Shown in pieces: positions 1-12,199 of a DNA stretch of 64,000 bases. How positions within the stretch are numbered: position 1 is the stretch's first letter; the number at the start of each line of letters is the position of its first letter. The stretch spans positions 42,910,970-42,974,969 of the forward strand of contig OX393579.1 of assembly GCA_947652605.1 (NCBI GenBank), given 5' to 3'. The notes beneath the pieces were generated by a model. The model did no database searches. It saw only the letters and a list, made by a program, of their open reading frames with translations, and was not told where the DNA came from. This DNA comes from Elmis aenea (Eukaryota; Arthropoda; Insecta; Coleoptera; Elmidae). Position numbers and translations under genes: made by a program.

Positions 1-572
1 TTTTTTAAATGGAACACCCTATATATTTTTACATTTTCTTGTAGAAAATTTAATTATCTTTCAAAGTTGTTAAGCATGTTTTATGTCTAAATATAATATT
101 TTTAAAGTTATTTCGTTTCTTATGATTATTTGCGAGTATTTTACCTAAAATATCGGTATTAGCCTTTGAAAATTCAAAACAATTTGTATGAACTGTCAAC
201 CAAAACAGTTAATCGCCATAATGTCCACTATTATGCCACTAAAAATCCGTATAACTGTAGATACACAGCATAAATAGCAGCAAATAACACCAGAATGCTG
301 TGTATCTACAGTTCTTAAAAAATACGGATTTTTAGTGGCATAATAGTGGACATTATGCCGATTAACTGTTCTGGTTGACAGTTCAAACAAATTGTTTTGA
401 ATTTTCAAAGGCTACTACCGATATTTTAGGTAAAATACTCTCAAAAAATCATAATAAACGAAAAAACTTCAAAAGTATTATATTTAGACATAAAACATGC
501 TTAACAACTTTGAAAGATAATTAAATTTTCTACAAGAAAATGTAAAAATATATAGGGTGTTCCATTTAAAAA
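1..572. repeat. Fold-back (palindromic) MITE, TACAGGGTG-type family
   Basis: The whole segment is a near-perfect palindrome: the terminal GGAACACCCTATATATTTTT at about 11-30 returns inverted at about 543-562, and the arms pair up to a centre near 286. There are no coding features; the open frame across the centre is a by-product of the palindrome. The ends resemble the AGGGTGTTCC termini that recur through the window. The left end coincides with the window edge, so the true boundary and target duplication cannot be judged. It is probably a non-autonomous Tc1/mariner-like fold-back element. Confidence 0.8.
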
Positions 573-599
573 AAATGACTTACATGCGTTTAAAGTTTA

Positions 600-1058
600 G
601 TGAAAGGGACCGAGTATAACGAACGCCCTGTATATTATTTTAAAAATGTAACTAGTCAACAATCACTACGACACTATTGTCTAATAAATTACCAGAGTAA
701 ATTGCTCTGGTGTTCTTATGTTAATAAATATAAATACTTTTATAAAGGTCTGCATCTGTCAGAATTTTCAAAAAAACGTTAATAACTCAAAAACGGTTCA
801 TTTTAGACATAAACAACCTATAATATTTTTAAAAGAGAATTTAATTTTACATCCAAAAATTGCAAAATATACAGGGTGTTCCATATAAAAAAACAATGTT
901 TAGTATCAGAACGCAAAAACAAAACACTGTGTATAGTTAAAAATAATTTTAGGTTATGTAGTAAATGATAACAAACAACTTTTATATTTAACTTTTTTTA
1001 ATATTATCACTAATAACAGAGCTATCGAATAATTCGTCTTGGCTGGGACACCCTGTAT
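600..1058. repeat. Degenerate TACAGGGTG-type MITE fragments
   Basis: Three repeat termini occur here: CGCCCTGTATATTATTTT near 625, TACAGGGTGTTCCATA near 870 and GGGACACCCTGTA near 1046-1058. The last two face each other and could bound a short element of about 190 bp. The 600-880 part is similar to 46.0-46.26 kb, and the 900-960 part to 2.35-2.41 kb, so this is dispersed repeat DNA rather than gene sequence. Confidence 0.55.
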
Positions 1059-3600
1059 AGACATATAACTATCTACATAAATTATAAAAGTACCTATAAA
1101 GTAAAAATTTTTAAAACATAAATGTTCATGAAACGTGATGAAGAATTATATTAAAATTTAAGTTATTAGGTATATTTTCTGATATATGAAACTGTTTAAG
1201 AATTATTATAAACTAGCAGTTGCCCCCAGCTCCGCCCGTGTACGTTTTTATTTTGTAAAAAAGTTATGAATTTGCAAAAAAAATCAGGTAAGCAGGGGGT
1301 CTACCCAAAACCGAAAAACATGGCAAGTGGTCTACAAGACAAAAAAGTTTGGGGACCTCTGATTTACACTATCTACGTTGAGGCTAGTCCAGAACATCGC
1401 ACCCCTTTACTCTTTGACACGAGGGACAATTATTCTTTTAAAAAGATATTTTGAAGTCACGATATTTTGATGATAAACGTGTATTTTTTGTTTGTTTTGA
1501 ATGTCTTCACCCTGAAAACTTTTGTTGTAATTAAAAAAGAGTAATAAATCAGTTTAAAAAAAATAAAAAATTCGTTGGCTACTTAAAAAATGTCAGGTTT
1601 TATGGTAACAAAATATTTACCCTATTAGCAGTGTTACTAGACTTTTGCTCTACCCGGTATAAGGTTAAACAGAATTAAAATGGTTGTTTTTAAAAATTAA
1701 TTAAAAGGTTATAATAATTAAAATATTTTGAAATTACAGAATAAGTTTTTTGGGTTAAAAGTAGAACAAAAAAAAAAAGGAACCAACCGATCTACTAATT
1801 CGGTTAAATTAAATCGAAACTAACGAAACCTGAACCGGTCATACATATATTGCGAACTTCGAATTGGAACTTAAACCATTTCTAAGCGGTACATAATTAT
1901 GTAAAAATGTAACATATAATTAATATTTACTTGTTCCGTTTAAGTGGTTAGTGCCGGGCACGGTAGGAGACACCCGAGTTTCATTCGAACTTAGTTCTTC
2001 TCTTCGATTGTGTACTAATTTTTGTCCAGTATAAATTTCTGTAATTCCATCAACTCCCATAGTGGAGGCTGGTTCAGGGGACCCAACACTACTTTCTTGG
2101 TCGCTTTCCTGAAACAAAATATGCATATTTAGTATATTTTTTCGAAAAACAACATTATTTTCTACTAGAGCATTATTAAGTTGTTGAATATTATTATTTT
2201 TTAAAGATCTGTATGCGTAAGTAATTGATTTAATAAACGTACATTAGTTAAAAGTACTTAATTTTTTGGTACTGAACCTTATTAATTTTTGAAGAAAAAT
2301 TTAATCTGTTTAAAAATTTCGAAATAAAAGGACATTTCATTTAAAATAACGAAGTTAAATACGAGAGTGCAAAAAACAGTCGGTTTAGTTAAAAATTATT
2401 TTAGGTTAGACACTCGACCTTTTTATTTATTGTTATATGAATCGTTTCGTTGTAATATTTTTAACACAAGAAGTTTTTTTTTTTGTGGATTGAACTCCTA
2501 ATAGCCAAATTACCAAAAATTCTTAAGTAACTACAAATGTTATTTTGGAAAGTTTTGTTCGTTATTATGAAATGGTGTTATTTTTAACTCTTTTTGTTTT
2601 CTCATTACAAAAGGTGCGCCTTGATGAGCCAATAACGCCTACACTACTTTTAAAAATAACAATTACGGGTATCAGTTTTTTTTTAAGTCGTCACTTATTC
2701 CTAGAACCATTACTTAAGTAACATCATGATCGAATAGTACGTGAATTAATAAAAAAACAAATTGAATTAGTTACAACTTGAGGTGATTTTAGTCACCAAA
2801 CTACTATTAACAAAATTGTTTTAAAATTATTTTCTAACAATTGTTTCATAGACGAATGTGTTTATGTAGGATTAATTTCCTTATATGTTGCTATTAAAAA
2901 AGGAATAACAAAGACTTAATTTAACTAAGAAGATGCTAACAAATATTTTAATATAATTTTCTTTTTGTTAAAGCGTGTTTTTGTATCTACTCATGATGTT
3001 TGCTAAAAGAAATTAGATACCATAGATATCAGTCAAAAATACCAAAGTCTTTAAAACAACTGAGACTTCGCCACATACTACCATCAGATGAACACTTAAA
3101 AATTAAAAATAATTTTTACGAAGTTCTTCACGTTCACAATCGGCACAAGGAAACTGTAGCAATTACGAGAGGCGAATTAATACTTAACTAATGCATTAAA
3201 TGTAATGTAATCAAAAACGAATAGGGTTAAATACGTGAAAATATACTGAGTTCAAAGAGGATGCCCTGCAACGAGGTTACTAAATTATAAACTGTTACAG
3301 ATTAGTCATACGTTCAAATCAGATTGCATAAGGGAGAGGCGGTAGGAAAATTTGACGCGAGCTTCCAGTTCAATAAGGGGTTCCGATTTTATAATAGTAT
3401 AGTAAAATTTTATTCGAAATAAAAATTGTCCTGGTCGTCACTAATTCTAAGGAACTTCGCATATTTATCCTGGGCAAAGTTATCAAATTCCTGGGTTTTA
3501 GCTCATCTTCCAAAGGGTTTGCTTTTGATATTGGTACATTTAAGCATTTAATAGACCCTTTTTTATGTATCATAATAATAAAATGCCGTTTTTCTCTTTT
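1059..3600. other. AT-rich stretch without a recognisable gene
   Basis: Only short random frames are present. Around 1213-1245 a GC-richer tag (AGCAGTTGCCCCCAGCTCCG) resembles the start of a dispersed insect repeat. The segment 2345-2410 matches the repeat at 900-960. I see nothing else supportable. Confidence 0.5.
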
Positions 3601-4230
3601 AACTAGGGACGCACCGATAAGCTAATTGACCAATTTTCGATTATATGGCCGTTATTGACTTTCACATATGATTCATCAGGTTACATAATTAATGTTCCTA
3701 TTCATAATATGTGCTTATTGTGACTTAATTTTGATTTTAGTTGTTTTATTAAAAATTAATCAGTATAGTCAAATACTAAATATTAAGGTGAAACTGTGAA
3801 CAAAGTATAACTATTGCTATATTCCTATCTATTGGCAAAAAAGCTTCTTCTTGTTGTTATTAGACTTATTGCCTGTTGCGTCCTCAATCTTGATCTTTTT
3901 ATCTTTAACGAAGTCGTCCAACGTATATCTTTCCTCTTGCTCCGTATTACCGTATCTCCTTAGATATTCTCTCCCATTCTTACTACATGCTTTTTCCAGT
4001 TGTTTCTACACATTCTCTTCGGTTGTCTACATTAATTTTTCTATAGGTTCGCGTAATACCCAGCAATTTTTCTCTAAAGCTTCATTGGCAAAATAAAAAA
4101 ATCAAACGTTTAAGAGGCCCATTAGCGATTAATCGGCAAAATAACTGGTACGGCCGATTACCTACCAACTAATTTTAACTTGAACGTATTATTTTTGTAT
4201 ATTTTCCTTGCTTGGATGACATGTGAAATA
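3601..4230 (-). other. Possible unrecognised coding relic, minus strand
   Basis: Between about 3848 and 4075 the minus strand reads as a charged peptide with stops, including the stretch KNGREYLRRYGNTEQEERYT, which looks more like protein than the surrounding DNA. I cannot assign a family. It may be a worn retrotransposon C-terminus. The segments on either side contain partly similar CCGAT/ATCGG stretches but no convincing terminal repeat. Confidence 0.2.
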
Positions 4231-4790
4231 TTTACAAATGAACTTTTGCACTAATAAAATGTCTACGCTAGTTTAAAAACTTATTTAAACGCATACAAGT
4301 TTTCAACTTAATTTTGTCTGGGATCATAGTTTCATTTGCGGTGCTTAACATTTGTCTACGAAAAATTAAAAAAAAACATTTAAAAACCTAGCGTTACCAT
4401 GCTAGCATCGAACTAGCGTGCTTAATTTTACAAAACGTAAAGCGAGAAATCCCCAGTAAGTTGTAAATCTGCTCTAGAAAGTCACGTTTTCAGCGTCTGT
4501 TTAAATGGTTACCATATCCGCGATGATAGTGAAATAAGTGTTGATAATAATTAATGCCTGTTTAAGTAATCCCTTGAAGTGGTTTTCCTTAAATAATTTT
4601 TCAGATGTGACAACTACAATTCGCATAATACAATATAAACGGGAACTACCTAAAATCTTGAGTGCTAGTTAGGTGTAAACCATTGCCGGATCTTCGTGCA
4701 ATGTTTTATTGTTGGCGATATAATACTGCATGGGTCGAAATAGTGGAGAAAATCAGCATATATTCTATACGAGTATAATCTATTCTTGTA

Positions 4791-5240
4791 TAATGATAAT
4801 CAAGCAAGCGGGGAATAGGGGACGGAGCTAAATAAGAGGGCAAGGGTAAGGGGAGGCCGGACAGCGGCCAGGCGAGAGCTCTTTGTGTAGTTAGTGTAAT
4901 TAGTACCCCTCTTCCGCGCGGTTCCCCTTCGGAGTACCTTATTTAAATGCAAATGAGCTTCATTTCGCAATATTAATGTGCCTCAACCTCCCTGCCCCCC
5001 CACAACGCCCACTACCACCCTTACGGGTCTGAAGGGTTGAGCACATTCGGACGCGTGCGGGCTTCAATCATTCAGTGTAGGGTTTGCTCAGTCCTATTCT
5101 GGGGGCAGTTACGTTTTCCACCACAGTTCACCCATATTATAACATTATCAAAAGTTTATGTGCCTCGCGAGACCTATTCCGGAGAATCTTTTTCGCATAA
5201 TATATTTGATGCAGAAAAATAGGCTCCGTTTGTTACATTA
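4791..5240. other. GC-richer single-copy island, possible regulatory DNA
   Basis: The segment is clearly richer in G and C than its surroundings, shows no transposon signature and has no convincing frame. It contains an octamer ATGCAAAT at 4947-4954 and several C-rich runs near 4990-5025. By chance roughly five such octamers are expected in a window of this size and composition, so the motif alone means little. An enhancer or an untranslated exon is possible. Confidence 0.25.
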
Positions 5241-6258
5241 ACCATAACGGTGCGTTTTGCCAGTTAGCTAACAAGACTGTTAAACTAAGACATTTTAAGT
5301 TATTGCAGAAGAAGAGGGAAATATTATAAACAACCGCACCTAACAGGACTACACCGAAGAGAAGTTATGGGAAACAGGACGAAAAATTTTTAAACTTTAC
5401 CAATCAATAAATTTAACAAAACGTTTAAGAAAGCAGAACAATGACCCTCATTGTCACTCATATTATGTTCCATAAAGAAACTAATTGCAAAAGTTTTGCG
5501 TCTACGAAGCGTTCATTAAATTAAATTTTCTTTAAATTAGTTTTTCATATTTAAATCGAAATTATTAATATTCGTCACGTTTTTCTAATTACATCAGGAT
5601 TTACTGTTTATCATAATTTAAATAAGAGGAAAAAAGAATGTAAAATAAAATAGATTTATAATAACTACTGCAAAAATTAATACAGTGGTTTTTTAACAAA
5701 TACAGAACAAGATAAAAAAAATTGTGCAGACATCCACAAAAGAAAAGATATTTATTTAAAATAACACTTGGTAGACGTATTGATAGTGCTATTCTAATAA
5801 TACATGTCGAATTATTTAATTTGATTCAAAAGTATTCAAATAATTCTTTGACATTCAATAAAGCTAAAAACTAAATATATTTTCGTCGTCTATGAATATA
5901 TTTCATTTTCTGTAATTTGGATCGCTGCTACAAAAAAATAAAAATATTGGGTAAAAACACAATTTCTTTCATTCAAGAAAAAATGTATGTTAAAAAACCC
6001 GATAATTTAATTTATTGTGGTTTGTTAATTTATCTTTCAACTGTAAAAAATTAATCACGTGCAAGAATTTTAATATCTTACAAAATGAGCTTGTAGTATA
6101 TTAAATAAAGACAGTGGTTCTCCTGCGAACTTCCAGAGGCGACCAGATAAGCAACATTTGGCTGATCGCGTGGTAGTTTACTGTTTCAACAGTTTGTAGA
6201 TATTTTTTTAAAACTTATACAAAGTCGTTAAGACAAAAATTTAGTTTAGATGTAACAA
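5241..6258. other. AT-rich stretch, nothing recognised
   Basis: No frame of interest, terminal repeat or RNA gene is seen. Confidence 0.5.
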
Positions 6259-6262
6259 TTAA

Positions 6263-7026
6263 CCTCTTAAGGCAGGGACATGCGATTAGGTCATTTTTGT
6301 GCATACCAGTGTCTGGCACGGACGGACTTTTAACTTTTAACGCCCCTATGAGGCAAGATTTAGTAAAAATATAAGAAGTTTGAAAAATTAGGCTTGGTGA
6401 CGATGACGGTACTGTTATAAAAGGCAATTGATTAGCACTTACTTTCCCGATAAACCCGTTTAACCCTTTCAATACGACTTTTGGCCAATGAAGTAAATTT
6501 TGTGTCATGTATAAAAATGTGTTGGTGTGGCTTAAAAATATATGTATACAAAGTTTCAAATTTTTAGCTTTTACTTTTTTTCATAGAAGGGCTTGGGATA
6601 CATATGTCCCAGCAGTATAGAACGGTTGGGATAAATTTGTCCCAGCAGTAACTTATGAAGACACACATGACACACATTCCTGATACAAATGAAAGTGATA
6701 CACGTGTAGTGTGAGCTCAGAACTACTAACAAATTCCATCCCAAGGTATTATAAAGCGACATAACACAATGCAGTATTTTTCAAACATTCTTTGGGATGT
6801 ATATATCCACGCAGTATTGAAAGGGTTAAGTCAACGTGTTCTTGTAAGTAGTCCGCGCTAATTGTGTTATTGGTGTTGTAATTTTTTTTACAGCCCCCCC
6901 CCAACATTGCACGCCACTGAAAATGCGAAATATATCTCACAATATACATTACTTTTACTTTTCTGTTAAAAATAAAATCGATTTATTTCCGACCACCAAG
7001 TTTAAAAAAAGTCTTTCCTTAAGAGG
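6263..7026. mobile_element. piggyBac-like MITE with TTAA target duplication (outer element)
   Basis: The element is bounded by TTAA at 6259-6262 and 7027-7030. Its ends are inverted: CCTCTTAAGG on the left and CCTTAAGAGG on the right. A TTAA target duplication is the hallmark of the piggyBac superfamily. No transposase remnant is seen, so this is a non-autonomous copy of about 764 bp, of which about 366 bp is a second MITE inserted at 6464-6825 together with its duplicated TTAA. The open frames across it are incidental. Confidence 0.7.
6464..6825. mobile_element. Nested piggyBac-like MITE (inner element)
   Basis: This 362-bp element is flanked by TTAA at 6460-6463 and 6826-6829, with terminal inverted repeats CCCTTTCAATAC and GTATTGAAAGGG. 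The CCCTTT start matches known piggyBac termini. Inside are three related motifs of about 25 bp: GGGATACATATGTCCCAGCA near 6595, GGGATAAATTTGTCCCAGCA near 6629 and GGGATGTATATATCCACGCA near 6794. Each is a small palindrome followed by GCAGTA. The third runs directly into the right terminus. They could be transposase-binding repeats. No coding capacity is seen. Confidence 0.72.
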
Positions 7027-7030
7027 TTAA

Positions 7031-7319
7031 TAAACGAAACTGTTGAGTATTTGTTTTAGCTTTAAAAAATTACTGAAAAATAAGGGCCCAACGAATTAAA
7101 AAAGTTTTGGGACCCCTGTATCAAAACACAAATTTAAATTATTTTTTAAACCCCATAGGTATATATTAAAATCTATCTATAAAGCCTGTCGAAAGGACAG
7201 GACAGACATTAAGTAATAGTTTTACAAATAAAATTGGCACGATGTTTCCATTAAAACATGCATTTCTTTTAATTAGTCAATCATTATTGACTACATGTAT
7301 TTTGTTTTGGGCATTATAG
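7031..7319. other. AT-rich spacer, nothing recognised
   Basis: No frame or repeat could be assigned. Confidence 0.5.
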
Positions 7320-8190
7320 AGCACTGGCACCTCACACTTAGTCTGCCGGTATTCTTCGTTTTAATCGGCGTCTCTCACTCCCGATAGCTTCATGAAGTCC
7401 TTTGCCAACGTTTGGATGCAGTGTTAAAGTTTCTTTATATCTCTTGGCTGTTGTTTTGATTTCGTTTTCTACGAATGACACTTGTAGATCCTGATAAATG
7501 GCCTTGTTGGTGATGAACCAAGAAGCTTGGGTTATCGTTTTTAGGATGTAAGACTAAATACCAGGGCTGCGGAGTCGGGAAAAAATAAGTCGACTCCGAC
7601 TCCTGATAATTTTAGTAGTTCGACTCCGACAAAATTAAATACTAAGACATTTTATGGTGTGCAATATAAGAAAAAAATAATAAATATAAGAAAATTATTT
7701 AAAATTTGAGTTTAAATTTTGCGGCAAAGAACCACCTCGCATTTTTTTTTGCACTCGGAGTCGGAGTTGGTACATTTTTTCCGACTCCGACTCCACTGAC
7801 CAGAAATTCGTCCCAAACTCCGACTCCACAGCCCTGCTAAATACTTTAAATGATTTCAATGTTGGAATAAGAGGCAGTTTTCTATAGTTCAATTACGTAT
7901 GTCCAGATACGTTTCAATATAGATTGATATAAAATTAATTTGCTTTCTAAGGAGAGCTTTGATTTTGTACCAACCATTCAGTAAAATTTTCTTGGCGTGA
8001 AACTCAATTGTTTCCTTTGAGTGAAGATGTGTTTTTTCCAGGTTAGCCTTTTATCAAGGTATATTCCAAGATATTTCACATCTTCACTGTGGAATTTGTT
8101 GGCAGTTTAACGATACTGGCGGACATTATTCTTTTCGGGTTGGGAAAGTTATGTGTACAGGTTTCTTTTCGTTTATCTTGATTATTCACC
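7320..8190 (-). pseudogene. Non-LTR retrotransposon (LINE, jockey/I-like) reverse transcriptase C-terminal relic
   Basis: On the minus strand, 8020-8085 reads DVKYLGIYLDKRLTWKKHI, the conserved stretch after the palm of jockey-type reverse transcriptases. The 7450-7530 part reads TQASWFITNKAIYQDLQVSF, the corresponding downstream segment. Between them sits the hAT MITE at 7562-7836, so one coding region is split by an insertion. Both flanks carry stops and frame changes. The catalytic centre lies upstream and is not preserved. The gene would have encoded the ORF2 protein (reverse transcription of the element RNA); it is dead here. Confidence 0.7.
7562..7836. mobile_element. hAT-type MITE with perfect 8-bp target duplication
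   Basis: This 275-bp element has inverted ends CAGGGCTGCGGAGTCGG and CCGACTCCACAGCCCTG. It is flanked by an identical 8-bp duplication CTAAATAC at 7554-7561 and 7837-7844, as expected for the hAT superfamily. Inside, GGAGTCGG / CCGACTCC octamers recur many times near both ends, a common subterminal arrangement for hAT transposase binding. It is inserted in a LINE relic. There is no coding capacity. Confidence 0.9.
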
Positions 8191-8425
8191 TTTTTGACCT
8201 TTTTTGTCAATTCTTGCTTTTAAAAACTTTTTTGTATATTCTGTACAAATAAGATAAAGAATAATGATAAAGTAAATTCGTTAAGATATTAATAATATTG
8301 CTTTTAATTAAAGAACATATTGTTTTTTTACGAAGCTTGTAAACTGTTCTGTAATTATAATAAATGGATAATCTATTAGTTAAACACAACATTACATAAC
8401 ACATAAGCAACAAACAACAAAGTAT
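8191..8425. other. AT-rich spacer
   Basis: No feature is recognised; short frames only. Confidence 0.5.
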
Positions 8426-10015
8426 ACACGGCAGCAGTAGATCTAGAGGAGGTATTTAATAGTATAAAAAGGGAAGAGATCTGAAAAGTGCTAAACAAAA
8501 GAGGCGTAAATAGAAAGCTAACTAAAGTTATCAAAAGTATATACTTAACAACTGAAAATGTAGTACGAGTAAACAGGAAAACATATGTATGTTCAATTGT
8601 TCATAACAAGAAGAGTTGTAAGACAGGGAGCTGAGTCCTCTATCTAATCTTTATTATAATAATGAACGAAATATCCAAAGTGGCAAACCAAGGTCTAAGG
8701 AAAACACACCTAGGATTTAGGAAACTTCGTCCGGTGTTCCTAAACGATCTATTGTATGCCGATAACCTATTAATATTTGCAATCAATAAGAAAGACCTAC
8801 AGGAGAGAATGGAAAAATGGAGTATAAGGATAAGAAAATTTGCGCTAAATATAAACACGGAGAAGACAGAGTTTATAGAAATTTTAAACAGGATAGAAGG
8901 TATGAAGATACAACTAAGTGGAGAAGAAATAGAGGAAACTAATACACTAAAATACTTAGGAACACATACGCGACCAGATGGAAGACTTGAGGAGGAGATA
9001 CTAAGCAGGGCACAAAAAATCATGGCGCTTTGTAAAACCTTGTATAACCCTTTTTTCAACAACAAAGAAATAAATACAAAACCAAAAATTCGAATAACTA
9101 AATGAATCCGTTTTGGTATCTATACTCATGTATGGAAGCGAGTCCTGGGTCATAACTAAAAAATTCAAACAAAACCTCGACGCATGTGAGATGAAAGTCG
9201 CGAAAGTGTCAAGACTGGAAAAAATTAGAAGTGATTTAATAAGGAAAGACTTAAAAGTTACAAGTGTAGTGCAAATAAATTGAACTACAACAATTAAGAT
9301 GGTTCGGACATTTGGCGAGAACGGACGAGAAAAAAGTGGTAAAGGAGATATGGGAGATGGAAATAGCCGGCAAGAGAAGGAAACGTACACCCAGAAGAAA
9401 ATGAAATACATGAGCGGCAAATGCATCGAAGAAACGAAAACCGTCTTGGACTGAAGCGAGACGCGAGGCAATAGGTTTGTTCCAACAAGCAGTTTAAGAC
9501 TGATTTCTTATTAGTTCATGAACCGTTTTATTCGCATGCGTGAACTATGTACTAATACACGTATCGCCAAGAATTAGCGAGTGTTGGAACGCTTTTACGA
9601 CTGGCCTAATTGTAAATGACATTTGCGTCTATTGGGTTCATACAAATGTACGCATCGCTAGGGTAAACACCTTAATAATCTAGCACTCAGTGGCGTGAAG
9701 ACCGATGCATAGCTAGCTGAGCTCACGTTAGTTATGAACAGCGCAGGCGTCTAAAAATCCTGGGAACAATTCATCTTTCAGTTCATGTACTGCTCTGATC
9801 GTCCGCAAACCCGTTCATGGATTAGTTTTAGCGTTGTTGGAACGGATTACTGATCGTCCGGTAAACTATCAGAGACTGTGTTGGAACGCGATATTGATAC
9901 TGCGCAAACTCAAACCGTTTACTGTACCGTGCAAATGACTTGTTGGAACAAACCTAATAAATAGAAGTAATTGGAAAAACATTCACCTCTACACCTATGG
10001 TAGATTAGGGTGAGG
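8426..10015 (+). pseudogene. LINE reverse transcriptase relic, split by a MITE
   Basis: Reading starts with AAVDLEEVFNSIKREEI (8431 on), the degraded form of the D-x-x-x-AF-D palm motif. It continues through an open frame from 8662 to 9105. That frame carries LLYADNLLIFA, in which the catalytic YADD has become YADN, and later LKYLGTHTRPDGRLEEEI. After a frame change, 9115-9165 gives LVSILMYGSESWVITKK, the usual YGSETW segment. The C-terminal part (WTEARREAI, then NRSNWKNIHLY) is interrupted at 9474-9954 by a MITE. Several stops and shifts and the changed catalytic residue make it non-functional. The 5' half is missing. Confidence 0.8.
9474..9954. mobile_element. MITE with GGTTTGTTCCAACAAG termini (copy 1)
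   Basis: The left end GGTTTGTTCCAACAAG is repeated inverted on the right as CTTGTTGGAACAAACC. TA flanks both ends (9472-9473 and 9955-9956), and removing the element restores the LINE reading frame segment EAI-NRSNW. The pentamer-rich motif GTTGGAAC recurs several times inside. A second, truncated copy lies inverted at about 39.48-39.85 kb. The superfamily is uncertain; a TA duplication suggests Tc1/mariner. Confidence 0.75.
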
Positions 10016-12199
10016 ATAAGAGAAAAAAGACATAAATCTCTCAATTACCTTTAAATTTACTAATGTGAAGCTGTTCAAAAAATTAAAAAAATTACCTAGT
10101 AACCTGTTTAATTGTTTAAGCGATTCATATAATGTATATTTATTACTTTACTTTCAAAGAAAAATATCTTCTTAAGACAAACACTAGTGCTTAAAGAGTG
10201 TCATTTATTCGTCAATAGACTTATTATTTATCTAATAAACAAAAAAATCTATAGACAACGAAACTAGTCTTAAACCTAGTGCAGATATTCTTCAAGATAA
10301 AACCTTTCTTGTAAGTAAGATAGGTCTTTTTTATCTAGAAATAATTACTTAAGTTGCAAAGAAATTTTGAATCTGCCAGTGATTCGTTTCAATGTTTATA
10401 GACATGTAATGAATATTTTAGAAATTTGTTATACTAAAAGAATCTCAATTTTTACAAAACGTATGCCGAATAGTACCTAAAGCCGCCAAATTTCACTTAT
10501 TATTTGTAATATATTTAATCTTTTTAAAGTGCCCGAATGTGTTATAAAACTCGGAAATAATATTAACACCATAGTAAATTCTTTTATTTATTCTGGCGAG
10601 ATAACCTTGATAGCTTAATAAGATTTTATGCATAACAATGAAAGGTAATGTACATTTCATGTGATTTTTAATCACATTTACGTAATTCCATTAGAATAAC
10701 ATTTACAGCAAGTTTAATTAAGTTATTTGCTGTTGAACTCTGGAGGAAAATCTCGTATACCGTAGGTTACTATATTATACATGAATTTAGCTCCCGTCTG
10801 AGTCATGCATTCCTATTATTTGCACGTCTATTGAACTATGATTATGTTTATGTTGATGGATAAGGACAAATGAGAGGCACGTGATTAAGAATTATTTCAA
10901 AACTAACAATATCTAATTCTGCGCTAATTTAATACGTCTAGCGGACAGCTTAATCAATATACAAATTTCTAAATACTAGACCCTTGTTAGACAATCGCTA
11001 TTAATGTAGTGCACAGGAAATAATTTGAGGTGCCGTGTTTACGATGTACTAAAATGCTGTGTGACTGCATTGCTAAATTATGTTCTATGGTTGTTTAAGA
11101 CATTTTAAATTATTGCGTCTGCGAACGGCGAATCTCAAATTGTATCTTAATATATTCGTACTTCACGTACCTAACATGGAGGAAATTTGATCGCTATTTT
11201 AACAGAATATATTAAATTTATGAAATATCATCAACAAGCTTCATATTGATGAAAGCAAAGCAAAAAACCAAGATTGTGCGAGAGGGTTTACAGGATCGGT
11301 TGCAGGCAGTTTATAGGGAGCCCGTTAAATGGGCAACAGTTTTTTTTTTACTTGTTTTATAATAAATGTAAAAAAGACAGTTTTAAAATTTCACAAGTGA
11401 TATAATAACCTCTAAGTACAAAACTTGTTCGTAAATCTGTAACGTGTGCGTAGTTGGTAAAACAGAGGTCTAATGGAAATAAGTAGCAATAACTATTTTT
11501 AGAAATAAAAACGGTTGCCAAATTTTGGAGAACCAAATGCGAGACACGAATGTCAGTGGCGTAGCAAAAATAGAAAGCGTCCGTGTTCAAGCAGAATTAA
11601 TGGGCCCTTCGGATTAGGTTATCGTCTTAGGGTAGATGTGAAGTGTAAATGGCGACTGGGTGGTCCAGAGTAGAAACTTTTTTAAATGTATAAAATACTG
11701 AAATTTTGAAAATAAATTAAGATATGACAGTACACACATACACAATTTAATTTATTCAGATCTCCACTTCTACCTTTAGGCTAGTCGCTGACATGTACAT
11801 AATTATCAGTTGCGCAACAGTTTGGTTGCGTGAGTCATTACCATTGGTTTATATGACAACGCGCTCACATGCGTCTGGTGTACAACTGTAAATTTCGGCA
11901 ACTACCTAAACAGTTTGTGTAAAGACACAAACTGAGCGATTGTGCGACTTCGTACATCGTACAACTGTTTTGTGTCGTATAGGTTTGAATTTCGTCCTCC
12001 TTATGACCTCGAGCACATACTGTACCTAACTCGTAGAAAGCCATGTTAAAACCCAACAATTTAGTTGCTAGTGTGCGGATCAAACTGCTGCAGAACTGAT
12101 TAATTGCATGTCAACTCCTAGCCTTAGATTTTATACTTCAAAATCTTAAATTCCCATTTTGAATTAAAATATGCAAAAAGTAAAACTCAATAATAAGTA
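10016..12199. other. AT-rich intergenic stretch
   Basis: No gene or full repeat is recognised over 2.2 kb. A CAGTGGCGTAGC tag near 11552 resembles the start of some hAT elements, but no matching end was found. Confidence 0.45.

Noticed and set aside
1213..1245. AGCAGTTGCCCCCAGCTCCG tag as a tRNA-derived SINE head
   Set aside because: No A and B box pair with correct spacing could be placed.
8640..9065. Minus-strand frame of 141 codons that looks hydrophobic and membrane-like
   Set aside because: It is antisense to the reverse transcriptase frame with the YADN box.
9001..9488. Minus-strand frame of 156 codons rich in Phe and Ser
   Set aside because: It is the antisense shadow of the plus-strand LINE tail, whose YGSESW segment is recognisable.
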